Shown here one piece after another: positions 1 to 8,226 of a stretch of DNA of 64,000 bases. A model generated the notes under the pieces. It did not search any database, was not told the origin of the DNA, and saw only the letters and a list, made by a program, of their open reading frames with translations. Source of the stretch: Candidatus Eremiobacterota bacterium. Lineage in GTDB: Bacteria; Vulcanimicrobiota; CADAWZ01; Ess09-12. The stretch lies in assembly GCA_031082125.1 (NCBI GenBank), contig JAVHLM010000006.1, positions 123,926-187,925 of the forward strand, read 5' to 3'. Each line of letters begins with the position of its first letter. Positions within the stretch are counted from its first letter, which is position 1. Position numbers and translations under genes: made by a program.

Positions 1-129
1 TAACATGTCCGGGACCGACGAAAAAAGGGCAGGCAGGGCTCCGGCTCTCCGGGGCCGGGAGTCGGAAATGAGGCAGGATAAAGGCCCCCCGTCACGAAGT
101 CTCTGGGAGCTTCCAAGGAGGACACCCCC
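1..129. other. Leader upstream of first aminotransferase
   Basis: No gene is seen here. The stretch holds an imperfect GC-rich inverted repeat around 38-64, which could be the end of an upstream transcription unit, and a strong ribosome binding site (AAGGAGG) just before the ATG at 130. No convincing promoter hexamers were found. Confidence 0.4.
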
Positions 130-1326
130 ATGAAAAAAGTCACCGCAACGCCAGCACCATGGCTTTCCAGCATTCCCCGCTACCCTTTCATCGCGCTCCG
201 GGAAAAGAAGGAGGCCCTCAGGAAAAAGGGCGTCGAGGTCATTGATTTTTCCATCGGCGATCCCACGGCACCGACACCGGACTTCATCATTGAAGCCGCC
301 TCATCGGCGATGAAGGAGCTTCGAAGCGCAGGCTACCCCGAGAACAGGGGAAGCCTGGACTTCAGGAAGGCCGTGGTTTCGTGGATGCGCAGACGCTTTG
401 CCGTCACTCTTGACCCTGACAGGGAGCTTTTCCCCTCGCTGGGCGCCAAGGAGGCCGTCTTTGCCTTCCCGGGCTGCGTGACAGGGGGAGGCGTTCTGGT
501 GCCCACGCCGGGCTATCCACCTTACTACAGCGGCGCCCTTGCCGCCGGCAAGAGGGTTCATCTCGTTCCCCTTCTCGAGGAAAAGGGGTTTCTCCCTGAT
601 CTCTCCTCAATTTCCACCGATGCCGCCAAGGACGCCAAGATCATATGGGTCAACTATCCCAACAATCCCACCACAGTGCTTGCCACAAGGAAATTTTACA
701 ATGAGCTGCTGGAGTTTGCGAGGGATTTCAACATAATCATCGCTTCCGACGAGTGCTACACCGAAATGTATCATGACGAGGCTCCTGAAAGCCTCCTTCA
801 ATACGGGAAAGAGGGCATAATCGTCTTCCAGAGCCTCTCGAAGAGAAGCAATATGACAGGATGGCGCGTAGGCTTCATGGCCGGCGATGCCGAGCTGATA
901 AGGCTTTTCCTCCTTGCCAAGGAGAACATGGACTCGGGGTGTGCCACCTTTGTCCAGAAAGCGGCGGCGGCAGCCCTGGCCGATGATGACCACGTCGCCG
1001 CCATGAGAGAGGAATACCGCGAAAAGAGGAACATCCTCAAGGCCGCCCTCAAAGAGATGGGTCTCCGCGAGGGCTACTCAGGCGGCACCTTCTACCTCTG
1101 GCAGCCTATCCCCGAAGGCATACGCTCGGCGGAGTTCGCGGCGCGCCTGCTGGAGGAGGATGTCGCGGTCGTGGTGACGCCGGGACCGGCGCTCGCCGTA
1201 CCGCTTCCCGACGGTACCAATCCCGGTGAAGGCTTTGTGCGCTTCGCCCTTGTGCCTCCCATTGAAAGCACGAAAACGGCGGCGGCAAGGCTGGTAAAAG
1301 CCTGCAAAACTCTCGTAAGGAAGTAA
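130..1326 (+). CDS. Class I/II PLP aminotransferase, DapC-like
   Basis: A 398-residue fold-type I aminotransferase. The PLP Schiff-base lysine is K238 in SLSKRSNMTGWR, with the cofactor Asn at about N178 (NYPNNPT), the ring Asp D207 (SDECY) and the substrate-carboxylate Arg further on. The overall pattern (start near WLSSIPRYPF, SIGDPTAPTP) resembles succinyl- or LL-diaminopimelate aminotransferases of lysine/peptidoglycan synthesis, but substrate cannot be fixed from sequence. It starts at ATG 130 behind AAGGAGG and is followed 10 bases later by an MFS carrier in the same direction, so the two are probably co-transcribed. Another aminotransferase of the same class lies at 13333. Confidence 0.88.
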   Translation: MKKVTATPAPWLSSIPRYPFIALREKKEALRKKGVEVIDFSIGDPTAPTPDFIIEAASSAMKELRSAGYPENRGSLDFRKAVVSWMRRRFAVTLDPDRELFPSLGAKEAVFAFPGCVTGGGVLVPTPGYPPYYSGALAAGKRVHLVPLLEEKGFLPDLSSISTDAAKDAKIIWVNYPNNPTTVLATRKFYNELLEFARDFNIIIASDECYTEMYHDEAPESLLQYGKEGIIVFQSLSKRSNMTGWRVGFMAGDAELIRLFLLAKENMDSGCATFVQKAAAAALADDDHVAAMREEYREKRNILKAALKEMGLREGYSGGTFYLWQPIPEGIRSAEFAARLLEEDVAVVVTPGPALAVPLPDGTNPGEGFVRFALVPPIESTKTAAARLVKACKTLVRK

Positions 1327-1336
1327 AGGAGCGCCC

Positions 1337-2641
1337 ATGGAAAAGCAAAAGCCCGATCTGACCGTCTGGCAGATCATCAACATGAGCATCGGATTCTTTG
1401 GAATCCAGCATGGCTTCGAGATCCAGTTCGCCAGGATGAGCTCAATTTACGAGAAGCTCGGCGCCCAACCGGAGCAGATCCCCTTTCTGTGGCTTGCGGC
1501 ACCCGCCACGGGCCTCATCATCCAGCCCATCATAGGCTATATGAGCGACAAGACGTGGATAGAGAGCCTCAAGATGAGAAGGAGGCCCTATTTCTTCACC
1601 GGGGCGCTTCTCGCCACCATTGCCCTGCTGCTCATGCCCAACTCATCGGCCCTCTGGATGGCCGCCGGGTGCCTCTGGATCCTGGACGCCTCCCTCAATA
1701 TCAGCATGGAGCCCTTCAGGGCATTCGTGGCAGACAAGCTCAACACGAAGCAGCGCCCCACGGGATACGCCATGCAGAGCCTCATGATCGGGCTCGGAAC
1801 GATTGTGGGCAACTATATTGCCTCCCTGGATCTGCTGAAGATGTACCCATCCCTTTCCTCAATAGGCCCCACGTCTATGCATCTCTCATTCTATCTCTGT
1901 GCCGCCATCTACCTTGTGTGCATCCTCTGGACCGTTTCCACCACGCCGGAATATCCTCCTGATAACATTGAGGAGATAAAGCAGAAAGTCCCTCCGGGCG
2001 AGGCTCTTGCCCAGTGGTTCAGGGAGACCAGGGAGTGCTACCTGGCCATGCCGCCGGTGATGAAGAGGCTCGCACTGGTGCAGTTCTTTACATGGATGGG
2101 CCTTTTCTGCATGTGGATGTTCTACACGGTGGCCGTGGCCCACTATGTCTTCGGCGCCTCAGATCCCCATTCAGAGCTCTATGACAAGGGCATCCGGTGG
2201 GGAGCCCACACCATGCTGGTGAAAGGCGTGGCGACGCCCCTCTTCGCGCTCATGATCCCCTTCTTCGTGAAATACCTGGGCAGGGTCCATACCCACGCCC
2301 TTGCCCTGCTGATATGCGGCATCGGGCTCTTCTCGGTGCCCTTCATCCACAACCCCCACCACCTCTATTTCCCCATGGTGGCCGCCGGGATAGGCTGGGC
2401 CTCCATTGTGGCCATGCCTTACGTGATCCTCGTGGAGCACCTCCCCAAGGCTCAGTACGGCATATTCATGGGAATATTCAACATGTTCATAGTGATACCG
2501 GAAATCTGTGTCTCCCTGGGGCTGGGAACATTGATTATGAAATTCCTCGGGGGAAACCAGGCGATGACCGTGGCCTTCGGGGGAATCCTGATTATTATTG
2601 CCGCCGCCATCACGCCGACGCTGAAGAAATTTGACGTCTAA
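1337..2641 (+). CDS. MFS carrier, SLC45/GPH sugar-symporter-like
   Basis: A 434-residue integral membrane protein with about 12 hydrophobic segments. The N-terminal region (NMSIGFFGIQHGFEIQFARM, then GYMSDKTW) matches the SLC45-type sucrose/maltose proton symporter branch of the major facilitator superfamily; the conserved loop after TM2 is GYMSDKTW...RRRPYF. The likely role is uptake of a disaccharide or related solute across the inner membrane. Its ATG follows AAGGAGCGCCC 10 bases after the aminotransferase, suggesting an operon. Its stop overlaps the stop of the convergent gene by four bases and a hairpin plus T-run follows inside that gene. Substrate is unknown. Confidence 0.85.
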   Translation: MEKQKPDLTVWQIINMSIGFFGIQHGFEIQFARMSSIYEKLGAQPEQIPFLWLAAPATGLIIQPIIGYMSDKTWIESLKMRRRPYFFTGALLATIALLLMPNSSALWMAAGCLWILDASLNISMEPFRAFVADKLNTKQRPTGYAMQSLMIGLGTIVGNYIASLDLLKMYPSLSSIGPTSMHLSFYLCAAIYLVCILWTVSTTPEYPPDNIEEIKQKVPPGEALAQWFRETRECYLAMPPVMKRLALVQFFTWMGLFCMWMFYTVAVAHYVFGASDPHSELYDKGIRWGAHTMLVKGVATPLFALMIPFFVKYLGRVHTHALALLICGIGLFSVPFIHNPHHLYFPMVAAGIGWASIVAMPYVILVEHLPKAQYGIFMGIFNMFIVIPEICVSLGLGTLIMKFLGGNQAMTVAFGGILIIIAAAITPTLKKFDV

Positions 2642-3588
2642 TGCTTCTTTGCTCCGGTGCGGAGCACTTTTTTCCACCAGGGCTTCCGCCGCTCCCTGAG
2701 CTCATGCATCGCCTCATCCATCTGGCACCTGAGGGCTTCTTTTGCCCGCTCTTCTTCCTCAAGCCTCTTTTTCAGCTCCGCCAGGGAGTGCTCGTAATCC
2801 TTCACCCTGGTCTCGTAATGCTCCCTGTTTTTCTCTTCATCGATGAAAAGGGTCGTGAGCTTGTTACCCAGCTCCGACACAAGAACATCCTTCTCCCTTG
2901 ATTCTTCGGCAAGCTGGCTTTCAAGCTCCTCTATCTTTGCGCTCACATACTCGGGGGGCGCAGGGAGGACTTTCATCTTTCTGTCAAGCTCCTCAAACTT
3001 GAAGCGGTACATCATGAGGCCCTGCATAAGACCGTCGCGTTCCTTCTCCCATTCTTTCTGCCTGCGCTCATAGTGCTCAAGGGGAACAGAGGGCTCCACG
3101 AGATCATCCTGGGAGGGCAGGGTCTCGTCTTCAACGACATATATCCTCTTCTTTTCCCCGTCAACAGAGGCCTCAAGCATTTCTGACCCATGTCGCTCAT
3201 CAGGGCTTTCCTGATCTTCCTGCCGGTGATATATGTCCGGCCTTTCCGGAAGAGCGTCACCTATGTCGGGATCGGCAAGACATATTTCTGCGCATATTGC
3301 CGGGTCGCCGCCGTTTTTCCTGAGGGTGCAGAGCTCACATTTTGCATTGGGAGCGTCGCCCTCTTTCACCCTGAGCACGTCGCCCTCTTTCACCTTGGGA
3401 AGGTCACCGGAGAGCTGCCCCAGGGCGTCGCGGTGGATGACCCAGTAGGATCTGCCCTGCTCCTGGACCTTCTTCACCCCGTCTATTTTTTTCCTGTGAA
3501 CAAGAAGTCTCACGGCATTAAGACTCTTCCCTGTAAGCTCACTTGCCTCCTTGAGGGTAAGCCATTCTTTTCCTGTAAGCCTGGCCAT
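2638..3588 (-). CDS. HTH (MerR/excisionase-like) protein with Cys cluster and coiled coil
   Basis: A 316-residue protein of unknown role. Residues 8-60 form a winged-helix/excisionase-like DNA-binding segment (LTLKEASELTGKSLNAVRLL...). A short cluster with CELC and CAEIC at about residues 83-103 could bind metal. Residues about 180-300 are a charged coiled coil ending in a basic tail. The open frame extends upstream into repeats, but ATG 3588 is preceded by GGGGAGG at a good distance and starts the conserved domain, so I chose it. A short internal duplication (KVKEGD, then RVKEGD) is visible. Convergent with the MFS gene. A chromosome-associated or regulatory role is a guess. Confidence 0.7.
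   Translation of the reverse strand: MARLTGKEWLTLKEASELTGKSLNAVRLLVHRKKIDGVKKVQEQGRSYWVIHRDALGQLSGDLPKVKEGDVLRVKEGDAPNAKCELCTLRKNGGDPAICAEICLADPDIGDALPERPDIYHRQEDQESPDERHGSEMLEASVDGEKKRIYVVEDETLPSQDDLVEPSVPLEHYERRQKEWEKERDGLMQGLMMYRFKFEELDRKMKVLPAPPEYVSAKIEELESQLAEESREKDVLVSELGNKLTTLFIDEEKNREHYETRVKDYEHSLAELKKRLEEEERAKEALRCQMDEAMHELRERRKPWWKKVLRTGAKKH
2650..2673 (+). terminator. Rho-independent terminator after MFS gene
   Basis: Perfect 7-bp stem TGCTCCG / CGGAGCA with a GTG loop, followed by C and six T residues (2668-2673). It sits nine bases after the MFS stop codon, within the last codons of the convergent coiled-coil gene, so that gene's 3' end doubles as a terminator. Confidence 0.8.
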
Positions 3589-3980
3589 TTCTCGTACCTC
3601 CCCGGGCTCCCGCCGGCGGGGCGGGAAAATAATCGTGCTAACATTCTCGCGCCACGGGAAAATTCCTGCCGGATTTCCGGGGACATATTTCGGGCCTGGG
3701 GTGATGGATGAGGTCATCGCTCTCGATAAAAGGCCGCGGCAGGGTGAAACAGGGAGAGGAGGGGGAAACAGGACGCAGACACAGGACCTGGCCATGAGAC
3801 ACAGACAATTGATACAGACACAAGACACAGACAGTGGATACAGACATGAGACACAGACAATTGATACAGACACAAGACACAGACAATGGATACAGACATG
3901 AGACATAGACATGGCGCACAGGCATGTGACATAGCCAAAGGACACAGACACAGGGCACTGAGAGGCCCGGGGAGAGGGGC
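3589..3980. other. Gene-free spacer with tandem repeat
   Basis: No credible gene. Open frames that cross it translate into Cys/Val/Ser-rich nonsense created by the CACAGACA-type repeats. The 5' part (3600-3770) carries the leader of the HTH gene; 3770-3960 is a tandem repeat and its degenerate flanks. Confidence 0.7.
3796..3899. repeat. Two 52-bp tandem repeats made of 26-bp half-units
   Basis: Units 3796-3847 and 3848-3899 match base for base except one (AGTGG versus AATGG). Each 52-mer is itself two imperfect 26-mers beginning GAGACACAGAC or AAGACACAGAC, and finer ACAGACAC periodicity spreads to about 3770-3960. The period (26) is not a multiple of three, so it is not a coding repeat. There are no unique spacers, so it is not CRISPR. 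Confidence 0.92.
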
Positions 3981-5039
3981 CTAAGGGGCATCCCCTTTCC
4001 CTTCCCGCGCCTCGAGGAGTGCCTCGAGGAACTCCTCTCTCTTTCCCCTGAAGCGATCACGGGGAATGCGGCCCTTTGCCATGGCATCAAGAGTCCTGTA
4101 AAGAAATTTATTGACGGGGACCCGAACGCCAAGGCGCTCTCCCTCTCTCGCCACGGCGCCGTTCAGCACCTCCACCTCCGAAGATCCCGAGCCGCTTTCA
4201 AGGTCCAGGTAAAGGGAGGGCATCTTCGAGCCCCGCGACATGGATTTCTGGCTGTTCACGATAACCTCCAGCATGGTAGGCGAGGCAAGGGAAAAGAGAA
4301 GGGCAATGAGCCTCACGGGGTATGAGGGAAGGTCCACGGGGGCGATCTTCATTTTTTTCATCACTTCAAGGGCCTCCAGAAAGGCCTCCTTTTCAATTCC
4401 CGTGAGGCGCCTGTCGTAAAAGATCTCCTGAGGAGGCACGGCGAGCAAGGCTGATGCGGCGTTGCCCAGCATGTTGATGAGGAGCTTTGACCATTTCAAG
4501 GCCCTGTAGTCCCCGTAGATCCTCGTCACAAAGTCTGCCCTCTTGAAAAGGGTGAGCACTTCCTCGCAGGAATCGCCTTTCCTTACCGGCGCCACGCCGA
4601 TTCCTCCCCTTGCATTGGCAATTTCCGGGACCCCTGCCGGGTTCCTTCCTACTGGAAGCGTGATGGCTCCAGAGAAGAGCTGATCGGCACCAAACCTGGA
4701 AATGAGAAACTCTTCATTTCCTACGCCGTTCTGGATGGTGAGAAGGGAGGTGAAGAGGCTCCTGTCAAGCTTCTTGACGGCCTCTTCAGTATGATAGGCC
4801 TTGACACAGAGAATGGCCAGGTCATAGGGCACCCGGCGAAGGCCACCGGAGAGGTCTCCATCGGTCCTCACCTGCGATACTCTGTGGGTTTTCCCGTCAA
4901 CTACCATGGAAAGGCCGTCTTTTGCAAGGGCGGCGATGACTTCAGGGCGATCATGGTAGGTGACCTCCTTGCCTGAGAGCGTAAGCCTCACTCCCAGCAT
5001 GGTGCCTATGGCACCGGCTCCGATTATAAGGATCCTCAC
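3981..5039 (-). CDS. Ketopantoate reductase family (PanE/ApbA) protein
   Basis: A 352-residue NADPH-dependent reductase. The N-terminal Rossmann motif is IIGAGAIGTMLG (residues 5-16), followed by ILCVKAYHT and the family signature TIQNGVGNEE. A helical C-terminal domain (from about 185, KWSKLLINMLGN) carries the usual catalytic-lysine region, and SGSGSSEVEVLNG fits the substrate loop. The family reduces 2-dehydropantoate to pantoate for coenzyme A synthesis, but paralogues act on other keto acids; at 352 residues it is longer than typical PanE (about 300). It starts at GTG 5039 behind AAGGAGG. It is transcribed alone, divergent from the TPR lipoprotein gene. Confidence 0.82.
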   Translation of the reverse strand: MRILIIGAGAIGTMLGVRLTLSGKEVTYHDRPEVIAALAKDGLSMVVDGKTHRVSQVRTDGDLSGGLRRVPYDLAILCVKAYHTEEAVKKLDRSLFTSLLTIQNGVGNEEFLISRFGADQLFSGAITLPVGRNPAGVPEIANARGGIGVAPVRKGDSCEEVLTLFKRADFVTRIYGDYRALKWSKLLINMLGNAASALLAVPPQEIFYDRRLTGIEKEAFLEALEVMKKMKIAPVDLPSYPVRLIALLFSLASPTMLEVIVNSQKSMSRGSKMPSLYLDLESGSGSSEVEVLNGAVAREGERLGVRVPVNKFLYRTLDAMAKGRIPRDRFRGKREEFLEALLEAREGKGDAP

Positions 5040-5162
5040 CTTGATCCCTCCTTGAGAATATTTCCATGCTTTTTCCCCACAGGAGATATTTCTCCTCTTC
5101 CTTGGAGGAAAAAGAGGTGAAAAAGAGAAATTTCGCTTACCACGTCACTACAAGGGGGTACT

Positions 5163-6290
5163 ATGGTGATTCAAAGGAAATGGGCCCACTGGTGCCTGGC
5201 CGTCATGCTGCTGGGGCTTCTCGCAGGGTGCGGCATGTTCGATCCTGCCGCCCAGGCGAAAAAACACATGAAACTGGCCCGGGAAAGCATCGCGAGCGGC
5301 TCATACGATAAGGCCGCCGAAGAGTTCAACGAGGTGCTGAAGTATTCTCCCGACAATCCGGGAGCCCTCCAGGGGCTCATCGAGTGCTACGAGAAAAAGG
5401 GCGATCTGGAGAAAGCCATCGAGGCGCAGAAGAGCTCCATGGAAAAGAGTCCCTCTCCAGGCCAGGCACAGAAGCTCGCCTCCCTTTATATCGCAAAGAA
5501 TGATGCCAGGAACGCCCTTGACGTCCTCATGAAAGAGCTCGCCATCAGTCCTGCCGATGCCGAGATAAACAGGCTCATAGGCGAGGCACAGCTCTGTGAC
5601 AAGAAGCAAGACGAGGCCCTCCGGTATTTCCTTGCATGCCTCCTCTATGACAGCACCTGCGACTTCGACTTTGAAAAGGCCAAGAACGAGCAGCCTTACT
5701 TTTTCTTCTTCAAGTACTTCCCCGTGCCCTATGGTGACTTCAAGAGCAAGGATATGGCCCGCGCCGTGATGGATAAAGCAAATAAGATTATTGCCTCACT
5801 GGGATCTGCGAAGGCTCCAGAGGGCAAGGACAAGCTCCCTCTCGATCTCTTTGCCGACAAGATGGTGACGCCTGGAGAAAAAATCGGGAGCATCAAGCTG
5901 GGGACACCCTTTGAGACCGTGAAAAATGACTTTGGTGAGGGCATGGCCCTTGCCGTGACAAAAGAGATGCTCTATACCCACAAGAAGTACCGCATACTCG
6001 CCTTTGTGGATGAAAAGGGGGCCATCAGCCAGCTGAGCTGCCAGGACAGGCGCTTCATCACCGAGAAGAGAATCATGGCCGAGGCATCAAGCCCCGGCGA
6101 GGTCATCGCCGAGTACGGAAGCTCGTACTCGCTTTACCCGGCGCCTCCGCAGGAGAAAGCCACCTTCAAGATGGTCTATGAGAAGGAGGGAATCGGCTTC
6201 TCCTTTACAGGGATAGCGGTGAGCGATATCTTCATCAGGCAGTCCTTCCCCTCAGCCACAGCCGCCTCACCAGGCGAGGAGACAAAATAA
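5163..6290 (+). CDS. TPR lipoprotein
   Basis: A 375-residue predicted lipoprotein. The signal peptide ends in the lipobox LLAGC with Cys23 as acylation site. Tetratricopeptide-like helices run from about residue 33 to 165 (YDKAAEEFNEVLKYSPDNPGA, then DLEKAIEAQKSS). The C-terminal half (about 215-375) is a separate domain containing a segment of the form PGEKIGSIKLGTPFETVKNDFG, which resembles a repeated small beta domain but which I cannot name. It probably works as an envelope scaffold or assembly factor. ATG 5163 follows AAGGGGG. Convergent with the next gene, 13 bases away. Confidence 0.72.
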   Translation: MVIQRKWAHWCLAVMLLGLLAGCGMFDPAAQAKKHMKLARESIASGSYDKAAEEFNEVLKYSPDNPGALQGLIECYEKKGDLEKAIEAQKSSMEKSPSPGQAQKLASLYIAKNDARNALDVLMKELAISPADAEINRLIGEAQLCDKKQDEALRYFLACLLYDSTCDFDFEKAKNEQPYFFFFKYFPVPYGDFKSKDMARAVMDKANKIIASLGSAKAPEGKDKLPLDLFADKMVTPGEKIGSIKLGTPFETVKNDFGEGMALAVTKEMLYTHKKYRILAFVDEKGAISQLSCQDRRFITEKRIMAEASSPGEVIAEYGSSYSLYPAPPQEKATFKMVYEKEGIGFSFTGIAVSDIFIRQSFPSATAASPGEETK

Positions 6291-6303
6291 GAGCGATCTT
6301 CGT

Positions 6304-7227
6304 TCATTTGCTCGCCCGGGAGGACTTCCCGGCGGCATCCTGTATTCCTGCGGTGCCGGCATGCGGGGCTTTCATGGCCGCGACGGCGGCAAAGCGTGGA
6401 TTCAGAAGAAAGCGATCGACCTTGAAAAAGAGAGCCTTTTCAGGGTCTTCATGCTTTGAGGGCGGCATAAGCTTCGCTGCAAGCTCGCCCTTCCTGAGCT
6501 CAAACTCATCATCACTCATTGCGCGGGCCTTGTCAATAGTCTGGGAGATGCTTTCCATAAAGGCCGGGATCTCTTTTTCCGGGATCTCCTTCTTGAGCTT
6601 TTTCTGGATGCGGGCTGCGGCTTTCTCCTTCATGCGGTGAAGCGCTTGTTCGGGAAGCTCGCGGGCCCTTGTGAGAAGCTTCACTGCTCCTTCATTGTCG
6701 CCAGACTGGCCGATGCGCTCGGGGTTCGAGATGCTCTTTACAGGGATGAGGCAGGGCTTGTATTCCGCCACGATTATCCTCTGGTTGTCCGTGAGGAGGG
6801 CCTGCACCTTCCCGTTGAGGCTTTTCATCGTGTCCCTGTAGGCTTCCTCCTCGCGATCGAAGCGGGATTTTATCACATTATGGAGCCTCTTGGTCTCCTC
6901 GCTCGCGTCGCCCGTCCTCATTACCTCGTCGCGGAGGTTCTTGAGCACCGGCAGGCTCTCACGGGCGAACTCCTCCTTCACCTGAGCGAAATGCTCTCTC
7001 TCTCTTTCGGCTTCCGCCGAGAGAGGGGCGATTTTTGCCACCTGTTCTGATGTAAGGTAGAGCCCCGTAAGGAGGTTGCCTATCTGCACCTCGTCATGGA
7101 GCGCCTGGAACTCGCCTGCCTGAGCCCCCCCCCCACTTTTCTTCTCGGCCGGGCATATGGGGAGCACAGCTACTGCCACCACAAGCACAAAAGCCATCAA
7201 AGCGCCTGCAAGAATCCTCTTTCTCAT
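6304..7227 (-). CDS. Secreted LTxxQ-like helical protein
   Basis: A 307-residue exported protein of unknown function. It begins with a basic n-region and a hydrophobic segment (ILAGALMAFVLVVAVAVLPI). The segment GLYLTSEQVAKIAPL resembles the LTxxQ motif of Spy/CpxP-type periplasmic stress proteins, and the rest is predicted almost wholly helical and charged. Start chosen at 7227 because GAGGGG lies eight bases before it; an in-frame ATG at 7245 lacks a good site. A run of eight C residues at about 7127-7134 encodes a Gly stretch and may be prone to slippage. A related small LTxxQ protein lies at 25364. Confidence 0.6.
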   Translation of the reverse strand: MRKRILAGALMAFVLVVAVAVLPICPAEKKSGGGAQAGEFQALHDEVQIGNLLTGLYLTSEQVAKIAPLSAEAEREREHFAQVKEEFARESLPVLKNLRDEVMRTGDASEETKRLHNVIKSRFDREEEAYRDTMKSLNGKVQALLTDNQRIIVAEYKPCLIPVKSISNPERIGQSGDNEGAVKLLTRARELPEQALHRMKEKAAARIQKKLKKEIPEKEIPAFMESISQTIDKARAMSDDEFELRKGELAAKLMPPSKHEDPEKALFFKVDRFLLNPRFAAVAAMKAPHAGTAGIQDAAGKSSRASK

Positions 7228-7290
7228 CAATGTCACCCCTCTCATCTTACTCTTATGGTAAGACCCTGAAAGAGAGATTTTGTTTCCGCG

Positions 7291-8058
7291 TTACTTGACG
7301 AACTTGTCCATGGGCTGGAAGAGGCTCTCGTCAAGGCCTGCGTTCACGGCAACTGCCTTGTAGACCACCACGCGCACCAGTGATTCATTCCTGAAGATCT
7401 CAAGCTTCATAGGGAAATAGCGGCCGTCCTTGGTCTGCCCTATCTGCTTGTAAAGGACCTTCTTGGTCACCTCGCCTCCCTTGTCCTTCTGCTTGAGGCT
7501 CACCTTCAGGGGTACCCATCGTGTCCTGTCAATACATGCGGTGACCTCCTCAGAGGGATTGGAGGGATTGGTGATTTTCACCACGCTTGTCTGTACGCCG
7601 TCAATAGTCTCGCTCCCTGAAACGGTGTACTGCTTGTCCACGTCCTGGGGATAGCGCATTACTCCGAAGGGCAGGTTGAGGGGGGCGCTGGGCTCGTCGG
7701 CTTTCTTTTTCACGGGATACTGGCCCGTTGAAAGGTAATGCCAGGCATTGATCCCGTCGCGGATGATTATCATGTTCCTCCCGTCAAAGGGTCCGCCGGG
7801 ATCGATAAGGACCGAGTCAATCCTGAGCTTGTTGGGCGCCTTGAAATAGATCTTGTCCTTGCCTGACGGGACAAGCGAAGAATCGGCCGAGCCCGCTACG
7901 CTCTCCTCGAGCTCAATGACCAGGTCATGGACAGGCATCTGACCCGAGGGGATATAAAGGTGATCGACGAGCTGCCGCGCGTCAATATTTGAAGCGGCAT
8001 GGGCATAAGGAGCAGAACACACTATGAGAAGCATACAGAGCCCTGCAAGATATTTCAT
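7291..8058 (-). CDS. LolA-like outer-membrane lipoprotein-sorting protein
   Basis: A 255-residue secreted protein with a signal peptide ending in AHA (about residue 22). The body shows the LolA/LolB-like half-barrel pattern: DKIYFKAPNKLRIDS, then NAWHYLSTGQY, and a C-terminal segment TKDGRYFPMKLEIFRNESLVRVVVYKAV..AGLDESLFQP, which closely follows the usual ending of this superfamily. It probably binds lipid or lipoprotein in the periplasm. ATG 8058 is preceded by GGAGG at eight bases; the upstream in-frame ATG overlaps that site. It lies 63 bases upstream of the LTxxQ-like gene on the same strand. Confidence 0.65.
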   Translation of the reverse strand: MKYLAGLCMLLIVCSAPYAHAASNIDARQLVDHLYIPSGQMPVHDLVIELEESVAGSADSSLVPSGKDKIYFKAPNKLRIDSVLIDPGGPFDGRNMIIIRDGINAWHYLSTGQYPVKKKADEPSAPLNLPFGVMRYPQDVDKQYTVSGSETIDGVQTSVVKITNPSNPSEEVTACIDRTRWVPLKVSLKQKDKGGEVTKKVLYKQIGQTKDGRYFPMKLEIFRNESLVRVVVYKAVAVNAGLDESLFQPMDKFVK

Positions 8059-8226
8059 GTCACGTACCTCCATGGTTCATAGTGGCAGAGGAGCCCCCAT
8101 GGTGATTACGCCGCCGAGGGCCCCTTTAATCCCTTTCTCCAAAAAGAGAAGAAAACCTTTTATGGGAGGGTTTTATCGCAGAGAGGGAGAATTTGTGGTG
8201 ACAAAGAAGCTCCTGGGAGGACTCCG

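Noticed and set aside
3796..3899. Possible CRISPR array
   Set aside because: Units are contiguous, without unique spacers, and no cas genes are present.
3638..4132. Minus-strand frames across the repeat region that give Cys/Val/Ser-rich peptides
   Set aside because: The peptides come from ACAGACAC repeats whose 26-bp period shifts frame; a real start for the HTH gene at 3588 has a good ribosome site.
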